64,000 bases of DNA from Shimia sp051201625 (GCF_051201625.1 NZ_CP179203.1:868001-932000), one strand, 5' to 3'; shown: positions 35,979 through 45,742, counted from the first letter of the stretch. Made by a program: numbers and translations. Notes: a model not told the origin generated them from the letters alone.

Positions 35979-37055
35979 TTCGTTCTCCCTTTTTGTTGTA
36001 CAGTGGTAATCGTTATTAAGGTCATGAAAAGTTATGCTTTTTAATCGTAGTCTTCTCGCGTTGCTTGTCTTGTTATAGCCCTAAAAGCTGGCTTAAATTT
36101 GGGCAGACACAGCAATCTCAATTATTTTGCGACGGTGAAAATCCAAGACGATCTGACTTGGCAACTCACGGAATTCGCAAAGCACGCGCCTGATGAAAGT
36201 CAAGAAATCCAAGATTGAAAGTGCAAAAAGTTATAAGTGTGGCCCTTGATTAAGTTGGTTCTTAATAACGTTAAGTATGTACATAAAAGAGTCAATGAGA
36301 ATGAGTTGGAGCAAATAAAGTTGAAATTCAGAATTTCTCTGCTGATCTCTTATTTCTTATTTCTGGCGGATCTTGGTGCAGTCAAAATCTAACGGGACAG
36401 ACCTGTAAAAAGTAACAAGCGCACCAGTTTCTTCGCAATAAAAAATCGCAGATTTGGTCAGAGAGTAGCTTACACGCTAAGCATTTTTAAACTCATGTAA
36501 ATTGTTGACCCAAAAATCATATCTGACAAATGGGTGTCTCCTCTCGGCTGTCGATCTTGAGATGTATTACTTTTGACTGACCCTTTGGTGGTAGGAAATA
36601 GGGGCTACATTCAGTGGGTTTTTCCCTATTATTTCACGCCTTTTTTTAATCTAAATTTAAAGAAAGAGGTTTAATGAGGCAAGCCAGATAGAAAATTCTT
36701 AGTCGCCCTCTGTTTCTGAGCTGTGTAGATGTTCATAGGTACTGGGATGCTCTTTGCACCATCATGAGTTGTTTCTTGATGCAGTGACATGATGTGTTTT
36801 TAAATAAAAAAAGGGTAATTCCGTGAATATCAAATTGGCTTAAGATTGTAGATAAAGGTGTGTTGATCACTTAATCGAAATTATAATTATTCTATCAAGA
36901 TAGAATTTTATAAAAATACAAAAAAGAATTTATTGAGAGAATTTAATTGAAATAAGATTTTAATTTTATACAGTTTATAACCAGGTCTGAATTTAGATTT
37001 TTGTACATAATTCCAAATATATGACCGTTCCGAAAAGATAAGAAGGATGACAACA
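35979..37055. other. Gene-free AT-rich region of about 1.1 kb
   Basis: No frame of 60 codons or more exists over the first 900 bases, and the two minus-strand frames at the right end overlap the cupin gene and have no family resemblance. The sequence becomes strongly AT-rich towards 37000. It separates the liv operon from the cupin gene, so it contains both promoters. I found no tRNA, clear riboswitch or long repeat; an unrecognised small RNA is possible. Confidence 0.4.
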
Positions 37056-37427
37056 ATGGCTAACCTGTATGCAAAAAATTTTAAAGACGCTGATGAGGTA
37101 AAAAATCCACCAAAAGCGAAAGTAGAAATTGTAAAACTTGGTAATGTGAACGCATCTAAATTGGTCCTTGAACCGGGTTGGGTGTGGTCGGAGTGCATCA
37201 AGCCAACGGTTGGCGGCGACAGTTGTCAGGCCGGCCATGTAGGAGTTGTGATTTCGGGTCGACTGGGTTGTTCGCATGATGACGGCTCAAAAATTGAAGT
37301 TGGACCGGGTGATGCATATTATTTTGCTCCCGGACATGATGGTTGGGTTCTTGGTGATGAACCATGCGTTATGTATGAAATAGTCGAAGGTGGTAAAGAC
37401 TTTGGCCCTTGGAAACATGCTAGCTAA
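37056..37427 (+). CDS. Small cupin-domain protein
   Basis: The 123-aa product starts MANLYAKNFKDADEV (ATG 37056, with AAGAAGGA nine bases upstream; ATG 37047 also in frame). A single cupin barrel: LEPGWVWSECIKPTVGGDSCQAGHVGVVISGRLGCSHDDGS (cupin 1 with His) and GPGDAYYFAPGHDGWVLGDEP (cupin 2). Such proteins bind a metal and may act as sensors, isomerases or dioxygenases. It is monocistronic with a strong terminator. Confidence 0.85.
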   Translation: MANLYAKNFKDADEVKNPPKAKVEIVKLGNVNASKLVLEPGWVWSECIKPTVGGDSCQAGHVGVVISGRLGCSHDDGSKIEVGPGDAYYFAPGHDGWVLGDEPCVMYEIVEGGKDFGPWKHAS

Positions 37428-37437
37428 AAAAGGGAGT

Positions 37438-37476
37438 GTGTTCAAAGGCTGGAAAACTGGCCTTTGAACACATTTT
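37438..37476 (+). terminator. Rho-independent terminator of the cupin gene
   Basis: GTGTTCAAAGGC pairs with GCCTTTGAACAC in a perfect 12-bp stem with 10-base loop, followed by ATTTTT. It starts 10 bases past the stop codon. Confidence 0.93.
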
Positions 37477-37926
37477 TACAAAAAATTATTTAGATGGTGA
37501 ATAAGAAGTGCGTCGAGATAATACGCAGCATATTATTAATCCAAATTAGGCGCAGCTGAAAAATGGCGCGATAAACTGCTGCGTTAATGATGCGTGCAAT
37601 GAGGTCTCTAAAAGTGCGAGTGTTTTAAAGGACCACAACCTTATTGTGACCGCCCGATATTACTCGGATCGAAACGACCTATCACCGTTGCAAGGTCTCA
37701 AAGGTCGCATGAAGTCCAGAGAACGTTTTTAACTAAACCGTTTTTGCAAATTGAGGTCCATCAATGTTTTCTGCTACCTCTTTCATACCAACTCTAATAC
37801 CTGCGGCTGTCCCAAATATTTTGCGAAAGATTTTTTTCAATAATGCTTTCTTAAGGTTTAAAGCTAATTTAACGTTCTTTGTTCTATACAAGAGATCTTG
37901 CACAAATGGTGCTAAACTTGCAGCGG
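37477..37926. other. Intergenic, nothing recognised
   Basis: About 450 bases between the cupin terminator and the AEC transporter. Opposite frames around 37733-37958 are Lys-rich on one strand and hydrophobic on the other and do not resemble a family; neither is called. Confidence 0.35.
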
Positions 37927-38856
37927 TTAAGGTATCACGAGGAGCCATAACCAAATAGTACCAACAGAGGCAGCAGTTGCTATGAGAACAGTAGAGGCCG
38001 CAATACGCTGGGCCCGGCCGTACATGCTGGCAAACAGGTAGACGTTTATGCCTGGCGCCATGGTAGAGGTAAGAACTGCTGAGCGAAAGCTGTCTAGGCT
38101 CAGACCTAAATTTGTTCCCAGCGTCCACGTAATTGCCGGGTGAAGGAATAATGAAATACCACAACAATAAAAAATGATACGCATGTCGCCTTCGGGCCGA
38201 TAGCGATAAAGAACCCCCCCAATGGCAAACACCGCAACTGGAAGTGCTGAAGCAGCCATCAGAGTGACGGCACTGTTCACTGGTGACGGCAATGAGATTT
38301 GAGCCACGTTTACGATGAACCCGAGTGCGATACCTAAGATTATCGCATTGGAGAACATCCCTTTCAGTACTTGTGGGACGATCCTGCGTTTTGCTGTAGA
38401 TCGGGCACGAATGAACTCCATGACAGCAATGCCGAGCCCATAGCAAAACGGTGCGTGGATCGACACTAAAGCATAGTTTCCAGCAAGTGCCTCCGAACCA
38501 AAAGCACGTTCTGTGATTGAAAGGCCGAGGAGCACTGAGTTGGAAAAGAGGCAAACGAAGCCAATTGCGGTTGCATCCTCCCAGTTGCGACCAAATAAAT
38601 ATCGCGCGCCGAGCATACCTGCGAGAAAGCTAATGAATGCGCCAGTATAGAAGCTTGCTATCATGGCTAAATCGTAATCAGCACTGAGGTCGAGAGACGC
38701 AATTGCGCGGAACAGCAAAACCGGCACAGCAAAGCTAGTTGCATAGCGCATTATGCCATCGACGTTACTTTTTGTGAAAAATCCTCGCCATGCTGCCAGG
38801 TAGCCAAAGCCAATCAATATGAAAACAGGTAGAATGACTGAGATGAGCGTTTCCAT
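37927..38856 (-). CDS. AEC-family transporter
   Basis: The 309-aa product has about ten membrane helices in the AEC (auxin efflux carrier-like) arrangement: ISVILPVFILIGFGYLAAWRGF at the start, GFVCLFSNSVLLGLSITERAFG with the conserved NSxLLGL motif, and SAVLTSTMAPGINVYLFASMYG in the second half. Bacterial AEC proteins move dicarboxylates or similar; the substrate is unknown. It follows the MBL-fold gene on the same strand after 24 bases and may be the last member of that operon. Confidence 0.9.
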   Translation of the reverse strand: METLISVILPVFILIGFGYLAAWRGFFTKSNVDGIMRYATSFAVPVLLFRAIASLDLSADYDLAMIASFYTGAFISFLAGMLGARYLFGRNWEDATAIGFVCLFSNSVLLGLSITERAFGSEALAGNYALVSIHAPFCYGLGIAVMEFIRARSTAKRRIVPQVLKGMFSNAIILGIALGFIVNVAQISLPSPVNSAVTLMAASALPVAVFAIGGVLYRYRPEGDMRIIFYCCGISLFLHPAITWTLGTNLGLSLDSFRSAVLTSTMAPGINVYLFASMYGRAQRIAASTVLIATAASVGTIWLWLLVIP

Positions 38857-38880
38857 CAGTTCTCGCAGGGGTCCAAAGTG

Positions 38881-39681
38881 CTACACATCATAAACGATTT
38901 TCATACCATCATATGCGGGTGTGATATTGTCTGCGGTCTCCGACTCGACGGTTTTGTAATCGAGGTCAATGTGCATGTTGGTTAGTACCGCCCGACGGGG
39001 AGCCACGCGTGCGATCCACTCCAATGAGTTTTCAAAGTGTGAGTGAGTTGGGTGTGGGGTGCGACGCAGTGTGTCGAGTACCCAGCAATCCAAATTTTCG
39101 AGTTGGGACCATGATGCGTCGTAAATTTCGGCAACATCCGGCATATAAACCAAATCATTAACGCGGAATGCGAGTGCGTCGATGCTACCGTGATTTACCT
39201 TTATCGGGTTAAGAACGATGGTACCACCGGAACCGGAGATCGTAAGATCACCATCAATTGTGTGCATATCGAGGATGGGAGGGTAGGGCGAGTCCGCTGG
39301 TTGCACAAAAGCATATCCAAACTTGGACAAAAGCTCATTTTGCGTTGGGCCATCTGCCCAGACGGGGATACGCTGGCGCATATTGAATACGATCATGCGT
39401 AAATCGTCAATTCCATGCACGTGGTCAGCGTGAGAGTGGGTGTAGACTACGGCATCTAGCTTACCGACATTGGCCTGAAGCAACTGTGAACGCATATCCG
39501 GTGACGTGTCGATGAGCACTGTGGTTTTGCCGCCGGGCGTTTCACGTTCAATCAGCATCGAGCATCGGCTTCTGCGATTTTTTGGATTATTAGGGTCACA
39601 ATCTCCCCAATGGCCACCTAATCGCGGTACGCCGCCGGAACTACCGCAGCCCAAAATGGTGAATGTCAGTGAGGCGTTCAT
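38881..39681 (-). CDS. MBL-fold metallo-hydrolase (PhnP-like)
   Basis: The 266-aa product has the metallo-beta-lactamase motif THSHADHVHG, an LGCGSSGGVPRLGGHWGDCDP opening, further His/Asp ligands in PDVAEIYD and LDTLRRTPHPTHSHFENSLEW. It resembles the PhnP/YcbX-like phosphodiesterase group. The start codon overlaps the TatD gene stop by four bases (ATGA), typical for this operon in alphaproteobacteria. Its substrate, perhaps a cyclic phosphodiester, is inferred. Confidence 0.9.
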   Translation of the reverse strand: MNASLTFTILGCGSSGGVPRLGGHWGDCDPNNPKNRRSRCSMLIERETPGGKTTVLIDTSPDMRSQLLQANVGKLDAVVYTHSHADHVHGIDDLRMIVFNMRQRIPVWADGPTQNELLSKFGYAFVQPADSPYPPILDMHTIDGDLTISGSGGTIVLNPIKVNHGSIDALAFRVNDLVYMPDVAEIYDASWSQLENLDCWVLDTLRRTPHPTHSHFENSLEWIARVAPRRAVLTNMHIDLDYKTVESETADNITPAYDGMKIVYDV

Positions 39682-40484
39682 GTAGAAAGTGCCTGAAACT
39701 GGGCCTTGGAAAACAGCCGGTCGAAATTGGCTTGTGTTTGCGCGGCGAATTCGACGTAATCCATCTGGAAAACTTCAGCGCCTATGCGCGCTGTTTTTTC
39801 GACATATGACGGCTCATTGCGCTTCCCGCGAAAGGGTGGGGGCGCGAGGTAAGGGGCATCTGTCTCAACGAGAACTCTATCAACTGGCGCATTCGCAAAA
39901 ATGTTACGCACCTCGTGGCTGCGCGGAAAGGCGGCAATGCCTGACATCGACAAGTAAAACCCCAAGTCTAGCATCTGCCTCGCAAGACGTGCACCGGAAC
40001 TGTAACAGTGCATGACGCAAGTATATGCACCATTTTGGTATTCTTCCATCAGAATGCGGGCCATGTCTTCATCTGCGTCTCGGCTGTGAATGATAAGCGG
40101 CAGACTTGTTTTTCGAGCCGCTTCTATGTGTACGCGTAATGAGGCTTGTTGGATGTCTCTACTGTCGGCGGTATAATGATAATCAAGCCCACTTTCCCCG
40201 ATCCCAACGAATTTTGGGTGCTTGGCTAAGGCAATTAATTCTTCAACGGAAGCAAGTGGTTCATCCGCGGCACTCATAGGGTGAGTGCCGGCTGCATAAA
40301 ACACCGGTCGGTGGGCCTCCGCTATGGCTCGCACAGTTGGTTCATTGCGCAATCGGGTGCAAATCGTAACCATTCGGGTCACGCCTGTGGTGGCGGCTCG
40401 GGCAATGATTTCGTCCAACTGGCCCTCGAAATCATTGAAGTCAAGGTGGCAATGGCTGTCTGTAATCTGTGGCAAGTCGGTCAT
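39678..40484 (-). CDS. TatD-family metal-dependent hydrolase
   Basis: The 268-aa product starts MTDLPQITDSHCHLD, four bases after the holB stop. The metal-binding residues are visible: HxH in DSHCHLD, Glu in GESGLDYHY, His in IIHSRDADEDM, His in MHCYSSGA and Asp in VETDAPYLAP. TatD proteins are 3'-5' DNases or D-tyrosyl-tRNA/peptide processing hydrolases. An 80-residue longer frame starting at 40724 runs inside holB and is rejected. Confidence 0.94.
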   Translation of the reverse strand: MTDLPQITDSHCHLDFNDFEGQLDEIIARAATTGVTRMVTICTRLRNEPTVRAIAEAHRPVFYAAGTHPMSAADEPLASVEELIALAKHPKFVGIGESGLDYHYTADSRDIQQASLRVHIEAARKTSLPLIIHSRDADEDMARILMEEYQNGAYTCVMHCYSSGARLARQMLDLGFYLSMSGIAAFPRSHEVRNIFANAPVDRVLVETDAPYLAPPPFRGKRNEPSYVEKTARIGAEVFQMDYVEFAAQTQANFDRLFSKAQFQALST

Positions 40485-40488
40485 GTGC

Positions 40489-41601
40489 TCACACGCTGGT
40501 AGTTTTCTGAATTTTAAAAAACGTATCAAGTACAAGCGTGGCTGGGTCAAGGTTGACTGCCTTGCCATGACGACTGCGTTCGGAAATTTCTTGAGCGGTG
40601 TTGGCCCACGCGCGAGATCTTTGCGGATTTGGTGAAAGTTTTGAAAAAAGGGCCGACTCCCCCGGTGCTGCTTCAATCTGAGGTGGTTTGCCGGATGCTC
40701 CGGTTCGGGCAAGTCGGGTGACACAAATATCGATCAAAGTCAGCAGCAATTCGAATTTATCGCCGTTACCACGCTGACTTACGGCCTCTGCCAATTTGAG
40801 GGCACGTTGCCGGTCAAAGTCGGGCATACTGGAAAAGAGTTGTATCACTTGATGGTACATTTCGACGCCATCTAAACTTCCTATGCGTAAAGCTTCGCCG
40901 ACTGAACCAGCAGATAGTTCGGTCAATGCAGGTGTCTCCTCGATCTCTGGGTCGGCCTGTTGCAGTGCCAAATGCATATGCTCGGGCGACAATGGGTGCA
41001 GACGCAACTCCCGACATCTTGACCGAATGGTTGGCAGAAGGCGAGAAGGTTGGTGCGAGATCAACAGGATGGTCGTGCGTGCCGGAGGTTCTTCCAACAT
41101 TTTAAGCAGGCCATTGGCCGCATTCATATTCATATCGTCGGCACTGTCCACGATCACGACACGCCGCCCGCCGTCCGTTGACGACAAATGTAGAAAATGG
41201 GTAAGGCCGCGAATGTCATCAATCACGATCTGATCACGTATACGTCCTGTTTTTGGATTGACGCTGCGTGTGATACTGTGAAGTCCGGCCTCAGATCGCG
41301 CAGCAATGCGGCGCGCTACTGGGTTTTCACGATCGATGTGTAGAGATGCAAAAGTTGGTGGATCATCAAGCAAGTTGTCAACGGTATTTGCGGGGGTGGC
41401 CAACAGGAACCTAGCGATTTGCCATGCAAGAGTTGCTTTGCCGACACCAAGTGGGCCTGTAATGAGCCACCCGTGATGCAACCGGCTGGCATTAAATGAG
41501 TGAAGGAATTCTCTGACAGCGCTGTCCTGACCTATCAGTTGGAGTGTGTCTCTGGGGTGTGGAGCGTTTGGTACACGGTCGGGTTCGGTTTCGTTGCTCA
41601 C
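40489..41601 (-). CDS. holB: DNA polymerase III delta-prime subunit
   Basis: The 370-aa product is a clamp-loader subunit: LIGQDSAVREFLHSF, P-loop variant GPLGVGKATLAWQIARFLL, VVIVDSADDMNMNAANGLLKMLEEPPARTTILLISHQPSRLLPTIRSRCRELRL with the SRC motif. The usual zinc-finger Cys cluster is not seen, as in other alphaproteobacterial delta-prime proteins. Overlaps tmk by four bases. Confidence 0.95.
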   Translation of the reverse strand: MSNETEPDRVPNAPHPRDTLQLIGQDSAVREFLHSFNASRLHHGWLITGPLGVGKATLAWQIARFLLATPANTVDNLLDDPPTFASLHIDRENPVARRIAARSEAGLHSITRSVNPKTGRIRDQIVIDDIRGLTHFLHLSSTDGGRRVVIVDSADDMNMNAANGLLKMLEEPPARTTILLISHQPSRLLPTIRSRCRELRLHPLSPEHMHLALQQADPEIEETPALTELSAGSVGEALRIGSLDGVEMYHQVIQLFSSMPDFDRQRALKLAEAVSQRGNGDKFELLLTLIDICVTRLARTGASGKPPQIEAAPGESALFSKLSPNPQRSRAWANTAQEISERSRHGKAVNLDPATLVLDTFFKIQKTTSV

Positions 41602-42224
41602 GCCAGTTTCTCCAGCGTAAGCCGTGTGACGTCCTCGGCAACCACTTCTGGAGTACGGCCACCATCAACAACGCGAAATCTGTCGGCAAACTCGTCGGCC
41701 AGCAAAAGAAAGCCTTTGCGCATTTGCTCTTGCATGGCCTGCCCAAAGTCCTCGAATCTTTCCTCAGAGGTCTGCCGTGCTTTGGCACGGTTGAGACCAA
41801 TGGTTGGGTCCATATCTATTAATAAGGTTAGGTCTGGCTCACGCCCAATCATCAAGCTGTGTAATTGGTCAACAATGCCTCTAAGGTCGCCTCGTGAGAG
41901 ACCTTGATACATGCGGGTGCTGTCTGCAAACCGATCACAAATTACTACTTTCCCTTGCGCAAGTGCTGGTAAGATTGTGCGCTCTAGATGGTCGCGGCGG
42001 GCCGCTGTGAACAACAAGATTTCAGTTTCGGCGGACCAGCGGTCAGGGTCACCCTCTAGCACCAGCGAGCGAATTTCTTCAGCACCCGGTGAACCACCCG
42101 GCTCTCGGGTCAATACGACGTCATACCCGTCAGCAAGCAGCTTGCTTGCTAGCATCCGTGCTTGTGTCGACTTTCCTGATCCGTCGATGCCTTCAAAAGT
42201 AATGAACGTTGCACCGAGTTTCAA
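41598..42224 (-). CDS. tmk: Thymidylate kinase
   Basis: The 208-aa product has the P-loop FEGIDGSGKSTQARMLA, the LTREPGGSPGAEEIRSLVL DR/EP motif, VICDRFADSTRMYQG and the lid region (NRAKARQTSEERFED). It phosphorylates dTMP to dTDP. Overlaps by four bases with both neighbours, so the operon is translationally coupled. Confidence 0.97.
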   Translation of the reverse strand: MKLGATFITFEGIDGSGKSTQARMLASKLLADGYDVVLTREPGGSPGAEEIRSLVLEGDPDRWSAETEILLFTAARRDHLERTILPALAQGKVVICDRFADSTRMYQGLSRGDLRGIVDQLHSLMIGREPDLTLLIDMDPTIGLNRAKARQTSEERFEDFGQAMQEQMRKGFLLLADEFADRFRVVDGGRTPEVVAEDVTRLTLEKLA

Positions 42225-43384
42225 AGCGCACCCTGTGGTGCAAATCCAAGCTGCTCCATAAGAACGCCTGTTGCCGTGCGCATACGTATTGTGAATCCGC
42301 CCTCGGGAATATCGCTTTCTGCGAAAAGAGGCACCCTGATTTCTGGTAAATCTTCGGGCATAAGCACCAGCTGAGCGAGTTCCTGACCCTTGGTTATTGG
42401 AGCTTGCAATGGCCCTTGGTAAATGACCTCGGCCTTGACTCCATTCTGTGCCAAAACTGGCAAAAGTACTGTAACATCAGTCCCAGGAACGAGGCCAACG
42501 CGAGGATGCTTGCCCATCCAGACCTCGGCTTCGGCGACCCGTTGACCAGCTCGCGCCAACGTTGACTCAGAAAACTGCCTAAAGGCCCAGTTTACAATCT
42601 GTTGAGACACCTCAGCCCGTTCCTTTGCACTTTTTAGGCCAGAAAAAGCAAAAATCACTCGGCGTCCATCCTGAGTTGCGGATCCGGCAAGTCCATAGCC
42701 TGACTCGGATGTATGTCCTGTCTTCAATCCATCGGCACCAATATCCATTTTTAGCAATGGGTTACGGTTATTTACGTTTTGTGGCGCTCGGCCATCAAAA
42801 CCAAAGGTTGTTTCTGCAAACATTGGATAAAAGTCTGGAAACTCCGTTATTAACTGGTTTGCAAGCAGCACGAGGTCACGCATACTCATTCGATGGCCGG
42901 GTGCAGGCCAACCGTTGGAATTGGCAAAAGTCGAGTTCGTCATTCCCATCTGTCGGGCGCGTCGGGTCATCAGACGAGCGAATCCAGCTTCTGTGCCATC
43001 TGGGCTGAGTGTTTCGGCGAGAACGGCGCAAGCGTCGTTGCCCGACAGCACAATTATACCGCGCAGTAGGTCAATAACTTTGACGCGATCAGTTGTGTCC
43101 AAAAACATGGTTGATCCACCGTAGCTCATCGCATGCTGAGACACGGGCAGTTTTTCCTCAGTCGATAAGCGTCCATCTCGGATCGCCTCAAAGGCCATGT
43201 ATAAGGTCATGAGCTTAGACATGGATGCTGGCGGCAGGGGATTATCAGCATTTTTAGCCATAAGCACCGTTCCGGTGGTCTGATCCATGACAAATGCAGC
43301 ACCTGCCCGAGTTTCGAAAGCCCGTGCAGCAGTGAACGAAAGGGCTAATACGAGGGTCAGCGTGGTGGCGAACAGGCGCGGCAT
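42221..43384 (-). CDS. D-alanyl-D-alanine carboxypeptidase (low-molecular-weight PBP)
   Basis: The 387-aa product has a signal peptide (ending near ARA-FETR) and the three penicillin-binding motifs: SxxK in PPASMSKLM, SGN in VLSGNDAC and KTG in GLKTGHTSESG, followed by a C-terminal PBP5-type beta domain. It trims pentapeptides in periplasmic peptidoglycan. It sits 12 bases downstream of the SPOR lipoprotein gene, matching the common order in Rhodobacterales. Confidence 0.96.
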   Translation of the reverse strand: MPRLFATTLTLVLALSFTAARAFETRAGAAFVMDQTTGTVLMAKNADNPLPPASMSKLMTLYMAFEAIRDGRLSTEEKLPVSQHAMSYGGSTMFLDTTDRVKVIDLLRGIIVLSGNDACAVLAETLSPDGTEAGFARLMTRRARQMGMTNSTFANSNGWPAPGHRMSMRDLVLLANQLITEFPDFYPMFAETTFGFDGRAPQNVNNRNPLLKMDIGADGLKTGHTSESGYGLAGSATQDGRRVIFAFSGLKSAKERAEVSQQIVNWAFRQFSESTLARAGQRVAEAEVWMGKHPRVGLVPGTDVTVLLPVLAQNGVKAEVIYQGPLQAPITKGQELAQLVLMPEDLPEIRVPLFAESDIPEGGFTIRMRTATGVLMEQLGFAPQGAL

Positions 43385-43396
43385 ATTGCGTCTCCG

Positions 43397-44278
43397 TCAG
43401 TTGGTCACGGCGTAGGCGTCAGTGAAGCCCGCGCCATGCACTTTCTTTATCATCGAATTGAGGTCGGATTTGCCGGACGCAGGTCCAACCAAGACTCGCC
43501 AAAAAGTTTTCTTTCCCGACGTGGTTTTTTTGATCAGTGGTGAAAGTCCTGCAACGCGCATCTGCTCTGAGGCATTTTTGGCATTGGCCTCCACCGAGAA
43601 TATGCCAATCTGAACATACGGCTTCGCCAGAGAACTGGACTGTGGTTTCGGCGCTACTTCGGATTTTGCCGCGGTCGATGTGGCGGCCAATTCTGCAGCC
43701 TCCGCAGCGGCGATTGCCGCTGAAGCAGCAGCGATGGGCTCCAGCGGCGCTTCCTCGACTAAATCAGGCTGAGTTGCGACGCCGTCGGTGCCTTCAAGTA
43801 TAGGAGGATCTTGAGGGACCTCCTCGCGGCGAATTGCGGTAACGTTCAATTCTACGGGTTGTCCCGCTAACATACCCAGCGCTTCTGCGGCATCTGAGGA
43901 TACTTGAATTCGGGGGCCGGGAATTTCACGTTCGCGGCGGAACAGGGCGCCAATCACGAATTTTCCGTTTGTTTTGTTGCGCATGATGACGCGTTCGGGA
44001 TCGGACACATCCGGATGCGCAGCCCAGACGCCACCCAATGATGGGCGGCCATCCCACAGTCCGGCTTCGGTTTGGGAGAAAACTTCAGGGACTTCGACAT
44101 CGGTTTCTATTAGTTTAGTCGTTTGTCCCGCTGAGGCTTCGTTCGAAGGCTCGGTCGCTTTAAGGAATGAAAAGTTTTCTCCTTCAGTGCATGCCGTTGT
44201 GGTCAGTATCGACAGCAACGCGACCATGGACCCGGCACCGCGAAAAGGTATGCTCGCTGCACTTCTGGAAATCGCCAT
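43397..44278 (-). CDS. SPOR-domain lipoprotein
   Basis: The 293-aa product starts MAISRSAASIPFRGAGSM, with AAAGGG upstream of ATG 44278; a lipobox-like TTACTEG ends the signal sequence. A double-psi/RlpA-like middle region (VIMRNKTNGKFVIGALFRRER, ALGMLAGQPVELNVTAIRRE) is followed by an Ala/Glu-rich linker and a C-terminal SPOR domain (YVQIGIFSVEANAKNASEQMRVAGLSPLIKK ... WRVLVGP). SPOR domains bind denuded glycan strands at the division site. It heads the operon with the carboxypeptidase. Confidence 0.88.
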   Translation of the reverse strand: MAISRSAASIPFRGAGSMVALLSILTTTACTEGENFSFLKATEPSNEASAGQTTKLIETDVEVPEVFSQTEAGLWDGRPSLGGVWAAHPDVSDPERVIMRNKTNGKFVIGALFRREREIPGPRIQVSSDAAEALGMLAGQPVELNVTAIRREEVPQDPPILEGTDGVATQPDLVEEAPLEPIAAASAAIAAAEAAELAATSTAAKSEVAPKPQSSSLAKPYVQIGIFSVEANAKNASEQMRVAGLSPLIKKTTSGKKTFWRVLVGPASGKSDLNSMIKKVHGAGFTDAYAVTN

Positions 44279-44473
44279 TTTATGCCCTTTGCCTGTTTGC
44301 GGTCGTTGCCGCATCTAACCAGATTTACACTACTTGCAATACCGGTCCATACAATATTGCGGAAACTTTACCCTCATGCGGTTTCCAATGAAAGGCTGTG
44401 CTTAGTAATAGGCGAAAAATTACTGTGCAATGGGTTGCATATGAGCGAGCACACCATTAGACGCAGTACCGCT

Positions 44474-44563
44474 GGAGGAGTGGCAGAGTGGTCGAATGCA
44501 CTGGTCTTGAAAACCAGCGAGGGTTAACGCCCTCCGTGGGTTCGAATCCCACCTCCTCCGCCA
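44474..44563 (+). tRNA. tRNA-Ser (anticodon TGA)
   Basis: A 90-base class II tRNA: acceptor GGAGGAG pairs with CTCCTCC, anticodon arm CTGGTCTTGAAAACCAG with TGA, long variable arm GAGGGTTAACGCCCTC, T-arm GTGGGTTCGAATCCCAC and encoded CCA. The accessory region with insertion-sequence remnants begins right after it. Confidence 0.97.
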
Positions 44564-44926
44564 CTACCCCATATAAGTTATTGTTATTTATTGCTTTGTT
44601 TGGAGCTGGCGTTCCGAACTATCTAAAGAACAGCCATCCTGAAAATGATGCTTCTGACCGCGATTTGCCACTTGAGCGCTTCTACAACGCCAGGCAACGC
44701 ACCGCCCTATTTAAACGCATGGCTACTAGGTGCCTGAGAATCCCCAGCTGCACAGCTGATGACTAGCCGCTAACGTTCGTGCAAGGCACTTAGTCGACGC
44801 TTTTTACGCATCTGACATGCCCGTTGTTCGAAGCTCGACAATATTTTGCCAATGCATTTTTAATAGCAGGTCGCTACAAATTTCAAGAACAAGAATTTCG
44901 GCTGGGTGAGGGAATACAGGCGTGAA
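44564..44926. other. Intergenic between tRNA-Ser and the IS6 element
   Basis: About 360 bases. Fragments such as ERFYNARQRTALFKRM are open in one frame but do not resolve to a family. No repeat of the tRNA 3' end was found. Probably debris of earlier insertions. Confidence 0.3.
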
Positions 44927-44927
44927 T

Positions 44928-45742
44928 GCACTGTCAAAGGAAACTGGCTTGTGACGGTCAGGGTGCTGATCTAGCGTTCCGCCATGACAAATCGTTCGCC
45001 ATTTCGCTACTTTAAGACTAGCCCCGAGATCATTCGCTTGGCGGTAATGCTCTACGTTCGTTTTCCGTTGTCGCTGCGCAATGTTGAGGATCTTCTGCAC
45101 GAGCGAGGCATCGACGTCAGCCACGAGGCGATCCGATTTTGGTGGCATCGGTTTGGTCCTATGTTCGCATCGAAGATTAAAAAGTGGCGTATCGCTGGAA
45201 TGAATTCGAGCCGGTGGCGGCGGCATCTGGACGAAATGTTCGTGAAGATTAACGGCGAACGACACTACCTTTGGTTTGCCGTGGATCACGAGGGTGAGGT
45301 GCTGGAAAGCTATGTCACCCAGAGACGTGATAAGAAGGCAGCATTGAAATTCTGAAGGAAAGCAATGCGAAAACATGGGCGACCCGAAGTGATCGTGACA
45401 GACAGGTTAAAATCTTACCGTGCGGCTCTAAAAGAACTCGGAGCCGACGGCTGTCAAGAAACAGGTTGTTGGTTGAACAATAGAGCGGAAAATTCACACC
45501 TGCCAATCCGACGACGAGAACTGGCGATGCTTCGTTTCCGACGTATGCGAAGTTTGCAGAAATTCGCAGCCGTCCACGCCTCTGTCTAAAATCTTTTCAA
45601 TTCAGAACGCAGCCTTTACTCCCGTCCCAACTTCAAGCGGAACCGCGCCGCTGCTCTTGCCGAGTGGCCCGGTCTCTGCGCGACATAAAGGACAATGATG
45701 CTGGCCTAGTAGAGACTGGTTGGCACTGGTGCTGGCAGCACC
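44928..45742 (+). mobile_element. Decayed full-length IS6-family insertion sequence
   Basis: The left end reads GCACTGTCAAAGG and the right end TGGCAGCACC, imperfect inverted repeats matching the GGTGCTGTCAAAG end of the second copy at 46415. The element is about 815 bp, the usual IS6 size, and spans a transposase with two in-frame stop codons. No matching 8-bp target duplication is visible, so the insertion is old or rearranged. Confidence 0.75.
44984..45688 (+). pseudogene. IS6-family transposase with two nonsense codons
   Basis: The frame covers 234 codons from MTNRSPFRYFKTSPEIIRLAVML to the TAA at 45688, the normal length of IS6/IS26 transposases, but is interrupted by TGA at 45353-45355 and TAA at 45587-45589 without any frame change. 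The N-terminal helix-turn-helix (SLRNVEDLLHERGIDVSHEAIRFW) and DDE catalytic segments (HLDEMFVKI, VIVTDRLKSYRAAL, NRAENSHLPIRRRE) are preserved. It is therefore inactive unless read through. Confidence 0.88.

Noticed and set aside
37733..38554. 273-codon minus-strand open frame
   Set aside because: It lies in another frame over the clear AEC transporter gene, has a Cys/His/Arg-rich random composition and no family resemblance.
40485..40724. 80-residue N-terminal extension of the TatD protein
   Set aside because: It runs inside the 3' part of holB; the family start DSHCHLD follows the ATG at 40484 directly.
44804..45376. 190-codon minus-strand frame
   Set aside because: It is the reverse-strand shadow of the IS6 transposase.
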